Position numbers and translations under genes: made by a program
Notes under the pieces: model-generated
Seen by the model: the letters and a program-made list of their open reading frames with translations, nothing else
What the model was told of the DNA's origin: nothing
Databases searched by the model: none
Origin: Jejuia sp043557195
GTDB lineage: Bacteria; Bacteroidota; Bacteroidia; Flavobacteriales; Flavobacteriaceae
Reading direction: 5' to 3'
Length of the DNA: 64,000 nt
Assembly (NCBI GenBank): GCA_043557195.1
Contig: CP121314.1
Location: 248,001-312,000 of the forward strand
Shown here: in pieces, positions 41,835 through 50,376 of the stretch
Numbering within the stretch: position 1 is the stretch's first letter
How the letters are laid out: each line of letters starts with the position of its first letter

Positions 41835-42686
41835 TTAAGCGTGTGTTTCTGGATTGGTAAGTACTAAAAAAGGTAAATCGAAACTGTAAGCAATTTTTTC
41901 TTCGGTATAACTATGCAATAGTCTTTCTAAAAAAGAATGTGGTTTTTTAACCATCGCCAACATATTAAAATCTTGGTTTTTCATGTAATTGCTTATGGTA
42001 CCAACAATATCTTTATCTACCACATCTATATAATCATGCTGTGCTTCTGGAAAGTTAGTATCAAATAAAACCATGTTAACGGCATGTTTGTGTGCGATAC
42101 TGTTGGCGTCAGCTAAATGCAGAACCGTAAGTTTTGCATCATAGGTTTCTAGAATATCATTAAGTACCGAAAGTGTTTTACCAGTATATAATTCAATATG
42201 GTTTGCCGTAAACGCAATTTTATGTGGTTTTTTATATTTACAGTTGCCAGGAATAGCTAAAATTGGTGTACTACAACGGTTTATAACCCTAACTGTATTA
42301 CTACCAAACAACACTTTTTGTATTCCCGTAGCACCTTTTGTGCCCATAACAATCAAATCGATATTATATTTTTCAACCGATTGGTGAATGGCATCTATAA
42401 AGTTATCGTAATCTACAATTGAAAAAAACTGATGTTTATTATTTGGATAATCTGTTTTGAGCTTTGAAATTATATTTTCAATGGATGTTTTTGCCGCTGT
42501 TACCAATGTTTTGTAAAGTGTAGCTGATGAACTAACTGTCATTAAATCATCTGATAAAAACGATGAAGCTTTTTGAACATTTAAAATATAAAATTGGCAT
42601 GGTTCATTCTTAAATAACGCAACTGCATAATCAATTGCATTTACAGAGTTTTTAGAGAAGTCGGTAGGTAATAATACAGATTTCAT
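41835..42686 (-). CDS. Tandem universal stress protein
   Basis: I start it at MKSVLLPTDFSKNSVNAIDY (283 residues); the frame is open 15 codons further upstream. It has two UspA domains (about 1-142 and 150-280). The first carries the ATP-binding-like block VMGTKGATGIQKVLFGSNTV followed by RCSTPILAIP. The second is degenerate (LTVLHLADANSIA ... NMLAMVKKPHSFLERLLHSY). Such proteins respond to starvation, redox or hypoxia. It is co-transcribed with the cytochrome c gene downstream, which fits a respiration-related role by inference. Confidence 0.92.
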   Translation of the reverse strand: MKSVLLPTDFSKNSVNAIDYAVALFKNEPCQFYILNVQKASSFLSDDLMTVSSSATLYKTLVTAAKTSIENIISKLKTDYPNNKHQFFSIVDYDNFIDAIHQSVEKYNIDLIVMGTKGATGIQKVLFGSNTVRVINRCSTPILAIPGNCKYKKPHKIAFTANHIELYTGKTLSVLNDILETYDAKLTVLHLADANSIAHKHAVNMVLFDTNFPEAQHDYIDVVDKDIVGTISNYMKNQDFNMLAMVKKPHSFLERLLHSYTEEKIAYSFDLPFLVLTNPETHA

Positions 42687-42870
42687 AACCAATGGATTTA
42701 GACGTTGTATAAATATAGCTTGTAGAACCATATTATCCCATGACTTTTATCAGTTGTAACATTGATTTTTAAATGAATCTTAAAAAAATATTAGCATAAA
42801 AGCGCTTGTCATTGTATTTTCGGCACAATAAATGTTTAGCATTTCGTTAATAACACATAAACCAATTTAC

Positions 42871-43635
42871 ATGAAACGATTTTTTATTGGCTTGTTTTTT
42901 CTATTATCTAGCGTTGTAATAGCTCAAAATACAGCTATTGCAGGAGGTGAAAAATTAGTGTATACGGCATCGTATAACATGTCTGGTGTGTTAAACGATA
43001 TCGCACAAGTTACTTTAGAAACCAGCAATGTTAAAACATCAAAAGCAACCTTATTACACCTAAAATGTAAAGCCGTAACATATAGCAAATGGGATAATTT
43101 CTTTAAAATTAGAGATTTATATGAAAGCTATGTGAACCCAAAAACATTAACACCCTATTTATATAAACGAGATATTAATGAAGGTGGCTATACTAAAAAC
43201 GTAAAATACACCTATAGCCATAAAACGAATACAGTAAAAAGTGTTCAAACTAAAAAAGATTGGGTAGATAAAAAAGATGTGAAAATAAATTCTGGAACTA
43301 AAGATATTGTAGCTACCTTATATAAAATTAGACTTTTTGATTATGAATCTATGAGTGTAGGTACAAAGAAATCATTCGCCGTTATATTCGATCGAAAAGA
43401 GATAAATGCCCAAATTACTTATCTTGGCAAGGAAACAATAAGTACAGCTATTGGAAAAAAAACATGTTATAAAGTTGCAGTAGGTAGTGCTGAATCTGGA
43501 GTAATAAAAGGCAATAGAGATAATATTTTATGGCTAACCGCCGACGCAAACAAAATTATGGTTTATGGAAAATTCAAAATTCCCGTAGGCAATGGTGAAC
43601 TAAAGATAAAATCTGCAACCGGTTTAAAAAACTAA
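42871..43635 (+). CDS. DUF3108 secreted protein
   Basis: The ATG at 42871 gives a proper signal peptide (RFFIGLFFLLSSVVIAQ) and 254 residues; the upstream ATG at 42832 would place 13 polar residues before it. The mature part follows DUF3108: GEKLVYTASYNMSGVLNDIA, KWDNFFKIRDLYESYVNPKT, YLYKRDINEGGYTKNVKYTY, then GTKDIVATLYKIRLFDYESM and a late LWLTADANKIMVYGKFKIP. It is periplasmic or outer-membrane-associated, function unknown. It precedes a small membrane protein by 12 bases. Confidence 0.9.
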   Translation: MKRFFIGLFFLLSSVVIAQNTAIAGGEKLVYTASYNMSGVLNDIAQVTLETSNVKTSKATLLHLKCKAVTYSKWDNFFKIRDLYESYVNPKTLTPYLYKRDINEGGYTKNVKYTYSHKTNTVKSVQTKKDWVDKKDVKINSGTKDIVATLYKIRLFDYESMSVGTKKSFAVIFDRKEINAQITYLGKETISTAIGKKTCYKVAVGSAESGVIKGNRDNILWLTADANKIMVYGKFKIPVGNGELKIKSATGLKN

Positions 43636-43647
43636 ACATATATCATC

Positions 43648-43989
43648 ATGAAACGATTATTTACAATACTGGCTGTTATTGCCTCTGTTTTAGCGATAAT
43701 ACTATCTGTTTTACCAATTTCTAATTTGGCAATTTTTCCTGCTGCAGCTGCTTTAATTTTCGGCATTATAGCCTTTTATCTTTCTAAAAAAGCGGGTAAA
43801 TTAAAAAAGATTATCCAATTTTCATTCCTCCTTACAATTATGGCGTTGGGATTAACAACCTATAAAGCTATATTTAATAAAACTGAAGTTGGTAATACCG
43901 AAACTTTAGTTGAAAAAGAGGAGGCTTCAAAAGAAGAAGCTATCGAGGAGTTAGAGGATTTAGAATTGGACGAAATTGATATAGAGTAG
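43648..43989 (+). CDS. Small membrane protein with acidic tail
   Basis: This 113-residue protein has three hydrophobic segments: LFTILAVIASVLAIILSVLP, LAIFPAAAALIFGIIAFYLS and IIQFSFLLTIMALGLTTYKA. It ends in a strongly acidic tail (EKEEASKEEAIEELEDLELD). I do not recognise the family. It lies 12 bases after the DUF3108 gene on the same strand and is probably co-transcribed with it. No function can be assigned. Confidence 0.75.
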   Translation: MKRLFTILAVIASVLAIILSVLPISNLAIFPAAAALIFGIIAFYLSKKAGKLKKIIQFSFLLTIMALGLTTYKAIFNKTEVGNTETLVEKEEASKEEAIEELEDLELDEIDIE

Positions 43990-43992
43990 TCC

Positions 43993-44021
43993 TTGTTTTT
44001 TTCTCCTTTTTCTTATATTTG
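43993..44021 (+). promoter_or_regulatory. Bacteroidetes-type promoter for the M28 peptidase genes
   Basis: TTG (43993-43995) and TATATTTG (44014-44021) are separated by 18 bases, an excellent match to the -33/-7 consensus. The ATG of the first peptidase follows 90 bases downstream. Confidence 0.7.
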
Positions 44022-44110
44022 CTTCGTTTTTAACACAAAGCTAGCATAGAGTTTTCCTCCCTAACGAACTTATTATTGGCGTGTTGTTTTTCAGTAAAAT
44101 ACACCACCGC

Positions 44111-45160
44111 ATGAAATTTTTTAGTATCCTCTCTCTATTAACACTTGTTGGTACTTGTGCTGCTCCAAAATATACTGCAAGAATTGACAATTTAAAAAAT
44201 AGCATAACTATAGTTGATAGTGCTGATGTAAGAGCCTATTCAAAAACTATTACTGCAGATGAGTTAAGTACGCTACTTTATAAATTCGCATCTAAAGAGT
44301 TTCAAGGTAGAGAAGTTGGAAAACATGGTCAAAAACTGGCAGCAGAGTTTTTACAATCCTATTATATTGGTGAAAATATCCGATCACCTTTTGGCGGGAA
44401 TAATTATTTTCAAGGTATCTCTGAGACTTTTCAATCAAAAAACATGGGACCTACAGAAAATGTGCTCGCTTACATTAAAGGCTCTGAAAAACCCGAAGAA
44501 GTTCTAGTATTATCAGCGCATCTAGATCATCTCGGAATCAAAGATGGTGAAATTTATTATGGAGCTGATGATGACGGTTCAGGAACTGTTGCAATAATGG
44601 AAATTGCCCAAGCATTTAAAATAGCAGCAGAAAACGGACACCCCCCAAAAAGAAGCATTCTTTTTGCACATTTTACAGCTGAAGAAATCGGACAAGTAGG
44701 TTCTAGATTTTATCTAGAAAACCCTGTTTTTCCTTTAGAAAATACTATTACCAATTTAAATATTGATATGATTGGTCGTATTGATGATAGACACGAAAAA
44801 AATAAAAACTATATTTATCTTATTGGTTCTGATAGAATTAGCAAAGAACTGCATTACATTTCTGAAGCCGTTAGAGATACTTACGTTGATATTGATTTAG
44901 ATTACACTTATAATTCTCTAAGAGATAGTAATCAATACTACTCTAGATCCGATCATTACAATTTCGCAAAGCTAGGCATTCCTGTAATTTTTTATTTTAA
45001 CGGTGAGCATGATGATTATCATAAGCATACAGATACTCCTGATAAAATAGATTACAACCTACTTGAAAAGCGGACTAAACTCATTTTCGCAACTGTGTGG
45101 CAGCTGGTAAATCAAGAAAAACGACTCGATACTGATGAAAATAACGTATTTTTAAACTAA
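44111..45160 (+). CDS. M28-family metallopeptidase lipoprotein (copy 1)
   Basis: The start at 44111 gives a lipoprotein signal (LTLVGTC) and 349 residues. The M28 zinc site is complete: first His in LSAHLDHLG, bridging Asp in GADDDGSGTVAI, Glu pair in FTAEEIGQVGSRFYL, Asp in LNIDMIGR, and the last His in RSDHYNFAKLGIPVIFYFNG with DDYHKHTDTPDKI. It should act as an aminopeptidase at the cell surface or periplasm. It is followed after 28 bases by a closely related paralog, so the pair is a tandem duplication in one operon. Confidence 0.94.
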   Translation: MKFFSILSLLTLVGTCAAPKYTARIDNLKNSITIVDSADVRAYSKTITADELSTLLYKFASKEFQGREVGKHGQKLAAEFLQSYYIGENIRSPFGGNNYFQGISETFQSKNMGPTENVLAYIKGSEKPEEVLVLSAHLDHLGIKDGEIYYGADDDGSGTVAIMEIAQAFKIAAENGHPPKRSILFAHFTAEEIGQVGSRFYLENPVFPLENTITNLNIDMIGRIDDRHEKNKNYIYLIGSDRISKELHYISEAVRDTYVDIDLDYTYNSLRDSNQYYSRSDHYNFAKLGIPVIFYFNGEHDDYHKHTDTPDKIDYNLLEKRTKLIFATVWQLVNQEKRLDTDENNVFLN

Positions 45161-45188
45161 TTGAAAGACAAGAAATTATAACCCTCCC

Positions 45189-46196
45189 ATGAAAAAAATT
45201 AGCTTAATTGTAATTGTTTTTTTTACACTTTATTGTTGTAGTAGCTCTCAAAAAAGCTCTAAAAAACCTGTCAACCCTGAGTCCTATGCCAAAACAATAA
45301 CTGCTGACGAATTAAAGAATATGCTCTTTACCTATGCCTCTGATGAATATGAAGGTAGAAAAACAGGAGAGGCTGGCCAGAAAAAAGCAATCGACTTTAT
45401 TAAAAGGCACTATGAAGCAAATAACATTTCATCTCCAATCGCAGATGGTGATTACTTTCAAGAAATTCCTACTGAATACTTTAATGGAAGAGCAGACCAT
45501 CCTTCCGAAAATGTAATTGCTTTTATAAAAGGTTCTGAAAAGCCTGATGAAGTTGTTATTATTTCGGCTCATTTAGATCACATTGGAGTTTCTGGCGACG
45601 GTGCCATTAATAATGGGGCAGATGATGATGGCTCAGGAACTGTTGGAATTTTAGAAATAGCACAAGCATTTAAAACAGCTGAAAAAGATGGATTTAGTCC
45701 AAAACGAAGTATAGTATTTCTACATGTTACCGGAGAAGAAATAGGCTTGTTAGGCTCTAGGTATTATGCGGATGTAGACCCTATTTTCCCAATAGAGAAC
45801 ACAGTAGCCAACTTAAACATCGATATGATAGGTCGTGTTGATGAAAAACACGAGGGCAAACCAAATTACTTATATTTAATAGGTTCTGACAGATTAAGTG
45901 AAGAATTACATGTGCTTTCAGATTCCATTAATAAAGCGACTGTAAACTTAGATTTTGATTACACGTTTAACGCCGAAAATGACCCTAACCGTTTCTATTA
46001 CAGGTCAGACCATTACAACTTTGCAAAACATGATATTCCAGTGATATTTTATTTTAATGGTGTTCATGAAGATTATCATAAGCCGAGTGACACCCCTGAT
46101 AAAATAAATTATGAGTTTCTAGAAACGCGCACACGTCTTATTTTTTATACCGCTTGGGAATTAGCAAATAGAGAGGAAAGAGTAAAGCTAGATTAA
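45189..46196 (+). CDS. M28-family metallopeptidase lipoprotein (copy 2)
   Basis: The 335-residue paralog of the preceding gene has the lipobox VFFTLYCC and the same zinc ligands (ISAHLDHIG, GADDDGSGTVGI, VTGEEIGLLGSRYYA, LNIDMIGRVDEKHEG, RSDHYNFAKHDIPVIFYFNG). The two share the N-terminal AKTITADELKNMLFTYASDE-like block, showing duplication rather than independent acquisition. The terminator at 46229 ends the operon. Confidence 0.94.
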   Translation: MKKISLIVIVFFTLYCCSSSQKSSKKPVNPESYAKTITADELKNMLFTYASDEYEGRKTGEAGQKKAIDFIKRHYEANNISSPIADGDYFQEIPTEYFNGRADHPSENVIAFIKGSEKPDEVVIISAHLDHIGVSGDGAINNGADDDGSGTVGILEIAQAFKTAEKDGFSPKRSIVFLHVTGEEIGLLGSRYYADVDPIFPIENTVANLNIDMIGRVDEKHEGKPNYLYLIGSDRLSEELHVLSDSINKATVNLDFDYTFNAENDPNRFYYRSDHYNFAKHDIPVIFYFNGVHEDYHKPSDTPDKINYEFLETRTRLIFYTAWELANREERVKLD

Positions 46197-46228
46197 TATA
46201 TTTTTAACGACTAGATATAGCAGATAAA

Positions 46229-46262
46229 AAAAGCCTTTCAATTTCTCGAAAGGCTTTTATTT
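46229..46262. terminator. Bidirectional terminator between the M28 operon and tRNA-His
   Basis: AAAAGCCTTTC (46229-46239) and GAAAGGCTTTT (46248-46258) form a perfect 11-bp stem. A- and T-runs flank both sides, so it can end the peptidase operon (plus) and the tRNA transcript (minus). Confidence 0.9.
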
Positions 46263-46264
46263 TG

Positions 46265-46339
46265 GGTGGATGATGGGATTCGAACCCACGACCCTTGGTA
46301 CCACAAACCAATGCTCTAACCAACTGAGCTACAACCACC
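46265..46339 (-). tRNA. tRNA-His (anticodon GTG)
   Basis: On the minus strand the molecule begins GGTGGTTGTAGCTCAG, with the extra 5' G typical of tRNA-His, and ends with discriminator C. The anticodon loop TTGTGGT between TTGGT and ACCAA gives anticodon GTG. The T arm is GTGGG-TTCGAAT-CCCAT. The acceptor stem (GTGGTTG with CATCCAC) has a T:T mismatch at position 5:68. CCA is not fully encoded. Confidence 0.96.
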
Positions 46340-46432
46340 ATTTAATGGGCATCTTGCAATGCGACTGCAAATGTAAATCTTTTCAATCTTATCTACAAAG
46401 ACTTTTTTAATATTTTAAGTAGATATATGTAA

Positions 46433-47152
46433 CTACTTCAAATCAAATAAACTATCGACAGCTGGGTAACGTTCTACGTTAAAGCCCTCCCCCGCTTCTG
46501 CTCCAATTAACCTACCTAAATCTCTTGCTCTATATATAATACTGTCAGTAAAGTTTTTACTTGATATTGGTGTTTCTGGTTCTTTACTTTTTTCACTATA
46601 AAACTGTGTTTCATATGCTAAAACAGCTTTCATTTTAGTATCCACAAAACCAGATACGTCTACTACAATATCAGGTTCCAAATTTTTCCATTGCATAAAG
46701 TGATATACAAATTTTGGTCGCCAAGGGTCTTGAGTAATGTTATCGCCATCTTTTGTTTTAATCTTAATCAATCCACTTAAAAAACAGGCATCGCTTACCA
46801 ATTTACTACCTTTTCCATGATCAATATGTCTATCATCAATAGCATTGCATAATACAATTTCCGGTTTAAATTTTCGAATCATCTTAATCAATGCCAATTG
46901 ATGCGACTTATCGTTAACAAAAAACCCATCAGCGAATCCCATATTCAGTCTAAACTCAACACCTAAAATGTTGGCTGCCTTTTCTGCCTCATCCTTTCTC
47001 GTTTCGGCAGTACCTCTTGTTCCTAGTTCTCCCCTAGTTAAGTCAATAATACCAACTTTTTTACCATTGGCTACTTCTTTTGCCACAGTTGCCCCACAAC
47101 CTAATTCAACATCATCTGGATGAGCTCCAATAGCAAGAACATCTATCTTCAT
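46433..47152 (-). CDS. bshB1: Bacillithiol biosynthesis deacetylase BshB1
   Basis: I choose the ATG giving MKIDVLAIGAHPDDVELGCG (239 residues); the open frame extends 24 codons upstream without family similarity. It is a LmbE/PIG-L zinc deacetylase: the zinc motif AHPDD is at the start and the second His lies in DDRHIDHGKGSKLVSDACFL. The BshB1 type is recognised by the end RDLGRLIGAEAGEGFNVERY. It deacetylates GlcNAc-malate to GlcN-malate, the second step of bacillithiol synthesis. bshA and bshC are not nearby. Transcribed on its own, downstream of a divergent SLC13 gene. Confidence 0.95.
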   Translation of the reverse strand: MKIDVLAIGAHPDDVELGCGATVAKEVANGKKVGIIDLTRGELGTRGTAETRKDEAEKAANILGVEFRLNMGFADGFFVNDKSHQLALIKMIRKFKPEIVLCNAIDDRHIDHGKGSKLVSDACFLSGLIKIKTKDGDNITQDPWRPKFVYHFMQWKNLEPDIVVDVSGFVDTKMKAVLAYETQFYSEKSKEPETPISSKNFTDSIIYRARDLGRLIGAEAGEGFNVERYPAVDSLFDLK

Positions 47153-47468
47153 AAATTTTATTGTTTGTTCGGTCAAGAAATAATTCTGTCGTAAAAAAAA
47201 TGAATTTTTTAAAAGTTTTCTCAACTTTTTTCAACCTTTTTTACAATTGAATCTCTATTTTAGTATAAAACTACAACTTTATTTGGCAACCTTATATTAC
47301 GAAAGCGTTTTCGTGCTCTCTTTTCTCATTTTTATGAGAAATAATCGATAATACTATAAAAATTAACCTGTAATAAAAAGCATGATAATAGTCATAATTA
47401 TTGCTGAGATACTAGGGTAATTTTACACCATAATAAGAAAACTTTTCACGTTTTAATACTTAGAAATT
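47153..47468. other. Divergent intergenic region between bshB1 and the SLC13 gene
   Basis: This AT-rich region must hold promoters for both genes. I see a perfect 8-bp hairpin, TTTCTCAT-TTTT-ATGAGAAA (47322-47341), and a short CGAAA/TTTCG palindrome near 47300-47313. TAATTTTA at about 47418 is a weak -7 candidate for the transporter. No gene or riboswitch is recognised. Confidence 0.5.
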
Positions 47469-49310
47469 ATGATCTACTTAATGCTTACCATCTTAGTAAT
47501 AACAATAGCATTATTCGTTTGGGGGAAATTTACTCCAGACATTGTTGCCCTACTTTCAATGATTAGTTTGTTTTTAACCGGCATCTTAGATGCAAAGGAG
47601 ACATTGAGCGGATTTAGCAATCCAACCGTTATTATGATTGCTGCGTTATTTATTATTGGTGAAGGGCTTTCGCAAACAGGGTGGACGGCTCTCGCTGGTA
47701 AAAAGTTTGTAGAGTGGGCAGGAAAAAGTATTCCAAAGTTATTAGTAATAGTTTCTTTAGGATCTGGTGTACTTTCTGGATTTGTAAGTAATACAGGTAC
47801 AGTTGCAACCCTAATGCCTTTAACTATATCTTCAGCTTGGAGCATAGGTACATTACCATCTAAAATGTTAATGCCTGTAGCTTTCGGATCAAATACTGGT
47901 GGTCTATTAACCTTAACTGGTACACCTCCTAATATTATTGTGAGTAATGCCCTTGTTGAAAGTGGTTACGAAGGATTTTCATTCTTCGAATTTGGACTGA
48001 TTGGTTTACCATTACTAATTATAGCGCTTATTTATTTTAGATATATAGGTTTTAAATTATTACCAAAAAACAAAACCAACAATAAACCTGTAGATATAGA
48101 AACTACGTTCCACAAATGGATAGAAGCTTATAAGATAGATGGGGATTATTATAGATTACGTGTGCGCTCTATTTCTCCACTATTAGAAACTAAAATTGGA
48201 ATTTGGAATTTCGAGAAGGACTATGGCGTATCTATTTTAAGAATAAAAAGACGTCATCCAAACCCATTAAAAGGAATCCCACAATTTGTTGAATTCCCAG
48301 ACAATAAAACCTTTTTTAAATATCATGACATCATTACCGTAAAAGGTGAAACTGAAGATATTAATAGGTTAATGATAAAATTTAGACTAGGTCTTCTACC
48401 TTTAGAGCCGGTTACAGATGAGTTAAAACACAATCTTGTTAACCAAGAGGTTGGTATGACGGAGGTAATCGTAAACCCTAATTCTATCTTGGTAGGCAGA
48501 AAATATAAACTAGGCGACTACTTTAAGCGTTACGGTATTCAATTACTTGCCGCTTCTAGAAACAATAAACCGCTTTTACAAAAAGAAATACAAGTAAAAG
48601 TTGGAGATTCTTTTTTACTTAGAGGCTCTTGGGAAAATATTGAAAGCTTAAAAGAACAGCATGAAAACTTAGTGATTTGCGGAAGTCCTGAAGGTATGGC
48701 TAAGAATATCGATAATCTAAATTCAAAATCATACATCGCCTTAGGAGCCTTAATTCTTATGATTGTACTCCTTGTATTTAAAGTAGTTCCAGGGGCAATG
48801 GCAGCTTTAATTTGTGGAGGCGTAGTACTACTTACAGGATGTGTCCCGATGTCTAAAGCCTATAAAGGGATAAGCTGGACAAGTGTTGTAATGATTGCAG
48901 CTATGATACCCATGGGTATTGCGCTTCAAAAAACAGGAACAGCACAATTGGTAGCCAACGCTTTGGTACAATACCTTGGGTCTATTTCTCCAGTAATGCT
49001 TCTAGGTGGAATATTTATACTAACAACTACATTTAGCCAAGTTATAAACAATTCAGCAACAGCAGTACTTATGGCACCAATAGCTGTACTTGCAGCCAGT
49101 TCTTTAAACATATCGCCAGAACCGTTTATGATTGTTGTAGCAATTAGTGCCTCAACAGCATTTTTAACCCCGGTAGGAACAACAACCAATGCCATGGTAA
49201 TGTCTGCGGGAGGTTACAAGTTTATGGATTACCTAAAAGTAGGCGCTCCTTTATTACTTGTATTTTTCATCATCTCGTTAATCCTTGTGCCAATTATATG
49301 GCCATTTTAA
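47469..49310 (+). CDS. SLC13/DASS-type permease with two TrkA-C domains
   Basis: This 613-residue protein has about 12 membrane segments. Two DASS halves are visible, with the first motif at SNTGTVATLMPLTISSAWSI, then LTGTPPNIIVSNALVE. The second half has INNSATAVLMAPIAVLAASS and LTPVGTTTNAMVMSAGGYKF. Between them (about 210-410) lie two cytoplasmic TrkA-C (RCK-C) domains: SPLLETKIGIWNFEKDYGVS and EVIVNPNSILVGRKYKLGDY. This arrangement is known from sulfate or dicarboxylate transporters such as SAC1-like proteins; the substrate is unknown. A terminator follows at 49318. Confidence 0.92.
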   Translation: MIYLMLTILVITIALFVWGKFTPDIVALLSMISLFLTGILDAKETLSGFSNPTVIMIAALFIIGEGLSQTGWTALAGKKFVEWAGKSIPKLLVIVSLGSGVLSGFVSNTGTVATLMPLTISSAWSIGTLPSKMLMPVAFGSNTGGLLTLTGTPPNIIVSNALVESGYEGFSFFEFGLIGLPLLIIALIYFRYIGFKLLPKNKTNNKPVDIETTFHKWIEAYKIDGDYYRLRVRSISPLLETKIGIWNFEKDYGVSILRIKRRHPNPLKGIPQFVEFPDNKTFFKYHDIITVKGETEDINRLMIKFRLGLLPLEPVTDELKHNLVNQEVGMTEVIVNPNSILVGRKYKLGDYFKRYGIQLLAASRNNKPLLQKEIQVKVGDSFLLRGSWENIESLKEQHENLVICGSPEGMAKNIDNLNSKSYIALGALILMIVLLVFKVVPGAMAALICGGVVLLTGCVPMSKAYKGISWTSVVMIAAMIPMGIALQKTGTAQLVANALVQYLGSISPVMLLGGIFILTTTFSQVINNSATAVLMAPIAVLAASSLNISPEPFMIVVAISASTAFLTPVGTTTNAMVMSAGGYKFMDYLKVGAPLLLVFFIISLILVPIIWPF

Positions 49311-49317
49311 ATACACT

Positions 49318-49357
49318 AAAACTCAAAGGGATTTTTAATCGAATCCCTTTTGAGTTT
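49318..49357 (+). terminator. Terminator after the SLC13 gene
   Basis: AAACTCAAAGGGATT (from 49318) pairs with AATCCCTTTTGAGTTT (to 49357) with one bulged base, forming a long hairpin right after the stop codon. Confidence 0.8.
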
Positions 49358-49388
49358 ATACATTTTCTATTATTGATTAATTTTATTT

Positions 49389-49474
49389 GGGCGTTCCCCT
49401 GCGGGTCGCGCTTTCCGTTACAAGTCCTCGCTCGTACCTCGCTGTGGGCTTTCCACTGCAATCCCTAACGCGTT
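49389..49474 (-). repeat. Structured dispersed repeat, copy E (base type 1, minus orientation)
   Basis: On the minus strand GCGTT (49471-49467) pairs with AACGC (49395-49391), enclosing GGGATTGCAG, an arm like copy A (GGAAAGCCCAC ... GCGAGGACTTG) and the 3' hairpin CCC-GCA-GGG. The inner CCC expected opposite GGG reads GCG, so this helix is imperfect in this copy. It lies between the convergent SLC13 and pyrF genes. Confidence 0.85.
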
Positions 49475-49542
49475 CCTATCTGGCTATAATAGTAATTACC
49501 TAAGCTTAATTTTATTCTATAAAGTTTTAGAGTAAAGAAAAT

Positions 49543-50370
49543 CTAACCTTTAAAATAATCAGATAATTCTAAAGCCATGGCCTGTTGAAGCTCACTAGCT
49601 TTTAATGCTGAAGCTTCAGCAAAATCCTCATTTTGAGACGCGTAAATAATTCCTCTTGAAGAGTTAATTAATAATCCAATTGATGCATTCATACCATATT
49701 TACAAACATCCTGAAGGTTACCGCCTTGTGCTCCCACCCCAGGAACTAATAAAAAACTATCTGGAATAATATTCCGAATATCAGCTAAAAATTCAGCTTT
49801 TGTTGCCCCTACAACATACATCAAGTTTTCAGAATGCTTCCAAGATTTTGAAGTTTCTAAAACATGTTTATAAACTTCTTTGTCATCAATAGTTTTAGTT
49901 TGAAAATCAAATGCACCTTGGTTAGAGGTTAATGCAAGTAGAATGGTATGTTTGTTTTCAAAAGCTAAAAAAGGTTCAACCGAATCTTTGCCCATGTAAG
50001 GCGCTACAGTAACCGAATCAAATGCTAAATCCTCAAAAAAAGCTTTGGCATACATGCTACTTGTATTACCAATATCACCGCGTTTTGCGTCCGCAATGGT
50101 AAATATTTCTGGATGCTTTTCATTCAGATAATTAATAGTCTTCTCTAAAGCTTTCCATCCTTTTATACCATAAGCTTCATAAAATGCCGTATTCGGTTTA
50201 TAAGCCACACACAAATGATGTGTAGCATCAATAATTGCCTTATTGAATGCGAAAATAGGATCATCTTCTTTTAAAAGATGCTTTGGGATTTTGTTTAAAT
50301 CCACGTCCAATCCTATACAAAGAAAGGACTGTTTCTTTTTAATTTCTGAAATGAGTTGAGTTGTGGTCAC
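49543..50370 (-). CDS. pyrF: Orotidine 5'-phosphate decarboxylase
   Basis: This 275-residue enzyme makes UMP from OMP. It is the type-2 family: FLCIGLDVDLNKIPKHLL at the start, CVAYKPNTAFYEAYG, the catalytic IADAKRGDIGNTSSMYAKAF with the D-x-K-x-x-D pattern, and the phosphate-binding LLVPGVGAQGGNLQDV, then GLLINSSRGIIYAS. It follows prfA by 6 bases on the same strand, a pairing seen in other flavobacteria. It is not part of the pyrR-pyrB operon at 4.8-7.5 kb. Confidence 0.96.
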   Translation of the reverse strand: MTTTQLISEIKKKQSFLCIGLDVDLNKIPKHLLKEDDPIFAFNKAIIDATHHLCVAYKPNTAFYEAYGIKGWKALEKTINYLNEKHPEIFTIADAKRGDIGNTSSMYAKAFFEDLAFDSVTVAPYMGKDSVEPFLAFENKHTILLALTSNQGAFDFQTKTIDDKEVYKHVLETSKSWKHSENLMYVVGATKAEFLADIRNIIPDSFLLVPGVGAQGGNLQDVCKYGMNASIGLLINSSRGIIYASQNEDFAEASALKASELQQAMALELSDYFKG

Positions 50371-50376
50371 TTCGAA

